DNA of 64,000 nucleotides, from positions 297,501-361,500 of the forward strand of contig JAYKKM010000131.1 of NCBI GenBank assembly GCA_035772405.1. Reading direction: 5' to 3'. Positions 60,106-64,000 of this stretch are shown here, piece after piece; position 1 is the first letter of the stretch; the number at the start of each line of letters is the position of its first letter. The position numbers and the translations under genes are program-made. The notes below the pieces were generated by a model. That model was not told where the DNA came from, did not search any database, and saw only the letters and a program-made list of their open reading frames with translations. The stretch is from Chrysogorgia sp. JL179-B06. Its lineage: Eukaryota; Cnidaria; Anthozoa; Scleralcyonacea; Chrysogorgiidae.

Positions 60106-60270
60106 TAGCAAGTTATATACTCATTTTATAGTATTTAAGTGAATCAAATTTTGGTTGACGAATGTGAGACACCTCACAACGAAACGACACGTAGGTCCCA
60201 CGCGGCTGAACAAACCCATTGGGTACCTAATTTACAAAACGACCTAAAGACGTGAGTGTATATCAACTTA

Positions 60271-60524
60271 ATGGACGAGCAACGTCTAATGAGCGCTAGA
60301 GCCCTGGAGAGTAGTGTAGAACGTGGGGAACCAGTGGGGAAAAGATAAAGAGACTTAACAAAGAGTTGTTGTTTCTCTATCAGACTAGAGAGCTCAAACG
60401 ACAACTCTTTGTTAAGAGTAGTGTAGAACATGAGGAATCAGACGAGAAGTCTAAACATACTGAATTGGAGAAAAGGATAAATAGTCATAACAGAGAGTTG
60501 TGGTTTCTCAATCATCTTAAATAG
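60271..60524 (+). pseudogene. Small coiled-coil protein with internal duplication, frameshifted
   Basis: ATG at 60271 opens MDEQRLMSARALESSVERGE and stops after 25 codons. One base away, a frame runs on to TAG at 60522 with KIKRLNKELLFLYQTRELKR and KRINSHNRELWFLNHL. The two halves are a duplication (GAGTAGTGTAGAACRTGRGG begins each). Coiled-coil-like; unknown function. Low support as a real gene. Confidence 0.4.
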
Positions 60525-60566
60525 CTTAAACGATCGACACATACCAAAACCGTCACCAGGACCCCC

Positions 60567-60889
60567 ACCCACAGCAGCCCCACGTCTAGCGCCACGTCCA
60601 GACACCTCACTCTGTAGCCTACTAGCTGAGATATGTCTCATAGGCTCCAAACCATGCGACACATCGTCTATTAGTAGTCTCGAAAGTGGGGATAATAGCG
60701 AACTTTTTCCATTTGAATGTCTCAACTCCTCTGGAGAACGCAGCACTTTTTCCGTTTTTAGGTTCCACATATTTGCTCGAAAATTATATGTGGAATCTAA
60801 AAACGGAAAAAGTGCTGCGTTCACCAGAGAAAAAAGTTGAGACATGAAAAATGGAAAAATACGCTAGGATCCCCACTTTCTATACTACT
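60567..60889 (-). repeat. Polinton right terminal inverted repeat
   Basis: Reverse complement of 43318-43640 with differences at four positions. The frame read inward from it (60845 to 60438) merely repeats the start of the left-hand frame and then runs out, so it is not a gene. Confidence 0.97.
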
Positions 60890-60895
60890 AAACTA
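60890..60895. repeat. Polinton target-site duplication, right
   Basis: AAACTA, matching 43312-43317. Confidence 0.95.
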
Positions 60896-61085
60896 ATGAA
60901 GTTCATAAGTAGTCCGGTGTAGATTTTCTTGTGGTAAACGGAAATCTTGAAGGTATTGTCTGTTGTCTGTCGAGATATGAGAACGTCAAGGAATGGTAGT
61001 TTACCTTCTGACTCTTTTTCCATGGTGAATTTAATGTTGGGATGGCGAGTGGTGAGATATTTTTTTTGTTCAAAATACAAAATGT
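60896..61085 (-). pseudogene. Penelope-like element, RT fragment
   Basis: Minus-strand frame with HPNIKFTMEKESEGKLPFLD, then SVYHKKIYTGLLMNF, the C-terminal palm/thumb region of Penelope-like reverse transcriptases. It continues in frame into the GIY-YIG part at 43311 once the Polinton and one TSD are set aside. Upstream it is cut at about 61085, where 50 bp (TCTCGACAGACAACAGACAA) return in inverted orientation, a typical sign of aberrant 5' truncation. Confidence 0.85.
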
Positions 61086-61139
61086 ATCATCATATCTCAT
61101 ATCTCGACAGACAACAGACAATACCTTCAAGACTTCCGA

Positions 61140-61365
61140 AATAAGGATCGAAAACAGGAATCGAACCTTTATTGCAGAGCAACGTTTCGGGGTCTTGCCC
61201 CTTTATCAAGGTAATATTACAGAAGCTAGTAAACCTAATATCCAACAATTAATCCAACACAACACCAAGATATTGAATAGTGACATCAACAGAAACCCTG
61301 CCAACTGTAATTGTATATTGTATATATACTTTTTTAGCTAACATATTTAAAAAAATTTTAATAAT
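61140..61365 (-). mobile_element. Second Penelope-like terminus, decayed
   Basis: Minus strand reads TTGATAAAGGGG, CAAG, ACCCCGAAACGTTG, which keeps the helix II and GAAA order of a hammerhead but has lost two core bases (C3 and G8 positions). It is followed by unassigned AT-rich sequence. Confidence 0.5.
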
Positions 61366-61537
61366 AATATACTATAGGTAGCGTGGATGATATCAATTGG
61401 GACATCTGTCCTGTTTCTTCCACCTGTCATGAATGTAAATCTTCTTTGACGAACGTATTAAATACAAAAAAATAACGGTTCTCTCAACGGTTCCTGCTTA
61501 ACCTTTCACCGTTTTTACCCATTTTACCCATTTTACC

Positions 61538-61539
<2 letters not shown>

Positions 61540-61631
<92 letters not shown>
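61540..61631. repeat. (TA)n microsatellite
   Basis: About 90 bp of TA repeats, preceded by short TTTTACCCA repetitions and bordering a Penelope-like terminus. Confidence 0.97.
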
Positions 61632-61634
<3 letters not shown>

Positions 61635-61790
61635 AAGTGAAAAGGTGGTAAACTGCCAAAAATTTTGTGACGAGATACTGACGTTTCGAGCGGAGCCCTT
61701 CATCAGAGTAAGACGAGATGAAATAAAATAAATAGGGCTTATATATATGCCAAAAGGGTGTCACAAGTAGAAAGTAGCCAATCAAATGCA
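61632..61790 (-). mobile_element. Penelope-like terminal repeat
   Basis: Short terminal sequence of a Penelope-like element without coding part. It carries the conserved ACGTTTCGAGCGGAGCCCTT segment (plus strand) that contains the ribozyme motif listed separately. Confidence 0.65.
61671..61716 (-). ncRNA. Hammerhead ribozyme motif
   Basis: Minus strand: helix I strand TACT, core CTGATGA, helix II GGGC-TCC-GCTC, core GAAA, minimal helix III ACGT, cleavage triplet GTC, helix I return strand AGTA. All conserved core bases are present. The self-complementary helix III is the form that works as a dimer in Penelope-like elements. Confidence 0.7.
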
Positions 61791-61835
61791 CTGGAGGTAA
61801 ACAAAGTAATAATTAATGAGATGCGAAAAGTTAAA

Positions 61836-61915
61836 TCATTGAACCCGCGAACCTGCGATGTTAGTCTAGTGCAGTGATCTGACCACTGAGCTACGGAAGC
61901 CGTTGCCGAGTGCCT
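61836..61915 (-). mobile_element. SINE head, inverted
   Basis: Reverse complement of the tRNA-like head (GAGCTACGGAAGCCGTTGCC; B-box complement GAACCCGCGAACC). It faces the plus copy at 61968, so the pair could form a hairpin. Confidence 0.75.
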
Positions 61916-61967
61916 ATAGTCACGAGTTCTGTATATATGGTGGTAATGCCGGGATAAGATTTCGGCA

Positions 61968-62190
61968 ACGGCTTCCGTAGCTCAGTGGTCAAAGCACTGC
62001 ACTAGCATCGCAGGGTCGCGGGTTCAATTCCAGCCGCGGAAGGCCTTGAAGTTGTATTTTTCGCAACTGGTCCCGGTTTGGTCTTAAAATATATGTATTC
62101 CAACACTCGAAATTTTCCTTCACCATAAATCCTTTCAACATGTAGTTTGATTGAGTGAAATGCCAAATATTACCTATAATATACCCAGAA
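61968..62190 (+). mobile_element. tRNA-derived SINE copy
   Basis: Head CTTCCGTAGCTCAGTGGTCA and B box GCGGGTTCAATTCC, then the shared body to ATGCCAAATATTACC. Same family as 38680. A small insertion (CCGCGGAAGG) changes the head's 3' end. Confidence 0.85.
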
Positions 62191-62231
62191 TCTTATCCTG
62201 GCATTACCACCATATATCTGTATATGACTAG

Positions 62232-62421
62232 GCTCTCGGCAACGGCTTCCGTAGCTCAGTGGTCAGAGCACTGCCCTAGGATCGCAGGGTCGCGGGTTCA
62301 ATTCCAGCCGGAAGGCCTTGAAGTTGCATTTTTCGCAACTGGTCCCGGTTTGGTCTTAAAATGTATGTATTCCAACACTCCTTTCAACATGTAGTTTGAT
62401 CGAGTGAAATGCCAAATATTA

Positions 62422-62425
<4 letters not shown>
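62232..62425 (+). mobile_element. tRNA-derived SINE copy, shortened
   Basis: Same family. The body lacks the segment between CCAACACTC and CTTTCAACATG (about 25 bp). Followed by (TA)n. Confidence 0.85.
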
Positions 62426-62499
<74 letters not shown>

Positions 62500-62627
62500 G
62501 AAAGTATACAATGTGCCCTACCGGCTATCACCATATGGCTTTATGGTAACTGTGGACTTGGGACCCACTATGTACGGCTACACATCGTAGGATTGCATTG
62601 TGGAGTCACCAGAGTGCTCAAACTGCG

Positions 62628-62704
<77 letters not shown>

Positions 62705-62705
62705 C
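62424..62705. repeat. Two (TA)n tracts
   Basis: TA repeats at 62424-62497 and 62632-62703 enclose 130 bp of unique sequence in which no gene is seen. Confidence 0.95.
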
Positions 62706-62960
62706 TCCAATTTATATTAACTAGATAAATTGGGATTAATGAGAAGCAACATCTAAAATACTATCATGCCACAGCTGCGCATCCTAATTATATTTCCTGC
62801 GCTCGCATCGCTCAACAGTTCACTAAAAGCGCACGCCCTAGTTATCTAACAAGATCTATCAACCGGGCATTCCAAACCAAGCGCAAAAAGGCATGCCAAA
62901 AACAGGCTAGCTCATTCTGATTTTGACTGTGGTGGGTCTAGTCTTACTATCCCAGTTTCC

Positions 62961-63485
62961 ATGTCTCAACAAAAACGCCATAAAATAGACTCAATCGAAC
63001 GTTGGCTTACGGCGTTTAACATATTCGCGAGCGTGGTTGTACACTATTTCCCGTACAAGGCATCTGATCTAATTGCCTACCAACAAACTATCCGTGAATC
63101 TCAACGCAAGTTCGCTGGTATGGCATGGTACGCCTACGACATTGCGTTTCGTAAACAAGCGGCAAACGACCCCTCTATTTCTTGGGCTCAACGTGACACC
63201 CAACTTTATTTAGAAAAGTTTACCGGTCTCGCAAAGACCGCTTGTCATATGTGCGGTAGTGCTGAACACTTCGCTAACTCCTGCCCCATTGCTCCTCGTA
63301 GATCCTTCCAACCAAACCAAACCAACAACGCCTGCCGCAACTACAACCGTAAAGTTCCGTGCGCCACCACCCCGTGTCCATTCAAACACCGCTGTAGCCA
63401 ACCCGACTGCGGCGGAGATCACCGAGCTGTCGACCACGACGAAAGAACTAAAGAATCGGACAATTCCAAGCGGTCACGTCGCTGA
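62961..63485 (+). CDS. Gag-like protein of a DIRS-like retroelement, 174 aa
   Basis: A helical N-terminal part (SIERWLTAFNIFASVVVHYF, ..WYAYDIAFRKQAA) leads to a zinc knuckle (CHMCGSAEHFANSCP, CCHC) and a second C/H-rich segment (CATTPCPFKHRCSQPDCGGD). This is typical of nucleic-acid-binding Gag proteins. The start is the first ATG of the frame. An upstream frame (about 62720-62918, RIAQQFTKSARPSYL) ends just before it and may belong to the same element. The RT frame overlaps its 3' half in the +1 frame. Confidence 0.75.
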   Translation: MSQQKRHKIDSIERWLTAFNIFASVVVHYFPYKASDLIAYQQTIRESQRKFAGMAWYAYDIAFRKQAANDPSISWAQRDTQLYLEKFTGLAKTACHMCGSAEHFANSCPIAPRRSFQPNQTNNACRNYNRKVPCATTPCPFKHRCSQPDCGGDHRAVDHDERTKESDNSKRSRR

Positions 63486-64000
63486 ATATCTCCTTGATCA
63501 AACCCCGGTAACCCCTATAAACATTGACTATCTCGAAAAGGAACTTTTAAATCATCCAAATTTTTTCTTTCGCGACAATTTATTGCAAGGCTTTCGTGAC
63601 GGTTTTCTCGTTGGTTTTGAGGGTCCTCGCATTTCTCGTTTTTCTAAAAATCTTAAGTCTGCTTCCGAACACCCCGATATTGTAAGTAAAAATATTCTAA
63701 AAGAAGTATCTCTCGGGCGCACAGCAGGGCCTTTTCTCTCACCCCCTTTCGTTAATTTTCAAGTTTACCCAATTGGCGTTGTTCCCAAAAAACATTCCAC
63801 AGATTGGCGCACAATTTTCGATTTATCGCATCCAAAATCGGCAGGAAATAGCGTTAACGCCTACATCCCTAAAGAGGATTATTCTCTTCAATATGTCAGA
63901 ATTGACGACGCTATCAATTTGCTAATCAAACTTGGCAAGGGCTCGTTTATGGCTAAGACTGATATCTGTTCGGCCTTTCGTAACGTCCCTGTTCATCCAA
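63400..64000 (+). CDS. DIRS-like reverse transcriptase, runs off the window
   Basis: The frame (codon GCT at 63481) is open to the window end and overlaps gag; its true start is not visible, so the left limit is approximate. Motifs: YLEKELLNHPNFFFRD; GPFLSPPFVNFQVYPIGVVP and WRTIFDLSHP (fingers); YVRIDDAI; FMAKTDICSAFRNVPVHP, which carries the first catalytic aspartate. This order is that of DIRS/tyrosine-recombinase retrotransposon RTs, where WR-I-DLS-P and K-DI--A-R--PVHP are diagnostic. The YxDD box, RNase H and recombinase would lie beyond the window. Confidence 0.8.

Larger units (their letters stand above)
43318..60889. mobile_element. Maverick/Polinton, 17,572 bp
   Basis: A virus-like self-synthesising DNA transposon: 323-bp terminal inverted repeats (4 mismatches by my count), 6-bp target duplications AAACTA, and the gene set polymerase B, retroviral-type integrase, capsid proteins and packaging ATPase. 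Left to right: PolB on plus; about twelve genes on minus; five to six genes on plus; 700 bp of repeats and a small coiled-coil frame. It entered a Penelope-like element, whose frame is rejoined across the site. The high TIR identity implies a fairly recent insertion, yet at least eight genes carry frameshifts or stops. No adenovirus-type cysteine protease is recognised. Confidence 0.97.

Noticed and set aside
60438..60845. 135-aa frame at the Polinton right end
   Set aside because: It is the TIR copy of the left-hand frame and loses similarity just where the TIR ends.

Overview
This is animal (metazoan) genomic DNA, probably from an invertebrate such as a cnidarian. It has intron-containing genes with GT/AG splice sites, long (TA)n microsatellites, tRNA-derived SINEs, non-LTR, Penelope-like and DIRS-like retroelements, and a complete Maverick/Polinton. 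The species call is an inference from element content, not from a marker gene.

Layout. 1-3.2 kb: an AT-rich repeat, a dead LINE reverse transcriptase (minus strand) and a TTCGATCAAGAAG-type minisatellite. 3.2-15.4 kb: one apparently intact 11-exon gene for a HECT-type ubiquitin ligase; every splice phase closes, giving about 722-725 aa. Its introns carry several foldback (MITE-like) elements. 16-18 kb: a broken rve-integrase-like gene (minus). 18.1-20.9 kb: an inverted pair of partial copies of the HECT gene's promoter minisatellite plus exon 1, centred on a palindromic TTAA-flanked MITE. 20.9-22.4 kb: the 5' part of a second LINE (minus). 22.7-34.8 kb: a nest. An 11.7-kb hAT-type element (23033-34710, 8-bp target duplication AGCATTGG) lies inside a TTAA-flanked element (22715-34838), itself inserted in an AT-rich repeat whose unfilled copy is at the window start. 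The hAT interior is mostly satellite DNA. 35.9-38.1 kb: a third LINE (plus). 38-42 kb: SINEs, foldback DNA and (TA)n.

42.1-61.8 kb: a 17,572-bp Polinton (43318-60889) with 323-bp terminal inverted repeats and 6-bp target duplications (AAACTA), inserted inside the reading frame of a Penelope-like element. The GIY-YIG half of the host element is at 42.7-43.3 kb and its RT fragment at 60.9-61.1 kb. The Polinton carries protein-primed DNA polymerase B, a minus-strand block of about a dozen small genes (VLTF3-like zinc-ribbon factor, VRR-NUC nuclease, Bro-N protein, small membrane proteins, a fibre-like protein, a large unknown), then plus-strand genes: minor-capsid-like protein, chromodomain integrase, a 486-aa unknown, major capsid protein and packaging ATPase. 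Several are frameshifted or carry stops, so this copy is probably defective. No adenovirus-type protease was recognised. Most genes start just after a short TATAGTATA-like motif, which may be the element's own promoter and could be read by its VLTF3-like factor (inference).

61-64 kb: Penelope-like termini with a hammerhead-ribozyme-like core, SINE copies and (TA)n, then the gag-like and RT region of a DIRS-like retroelement that runs off the window end.
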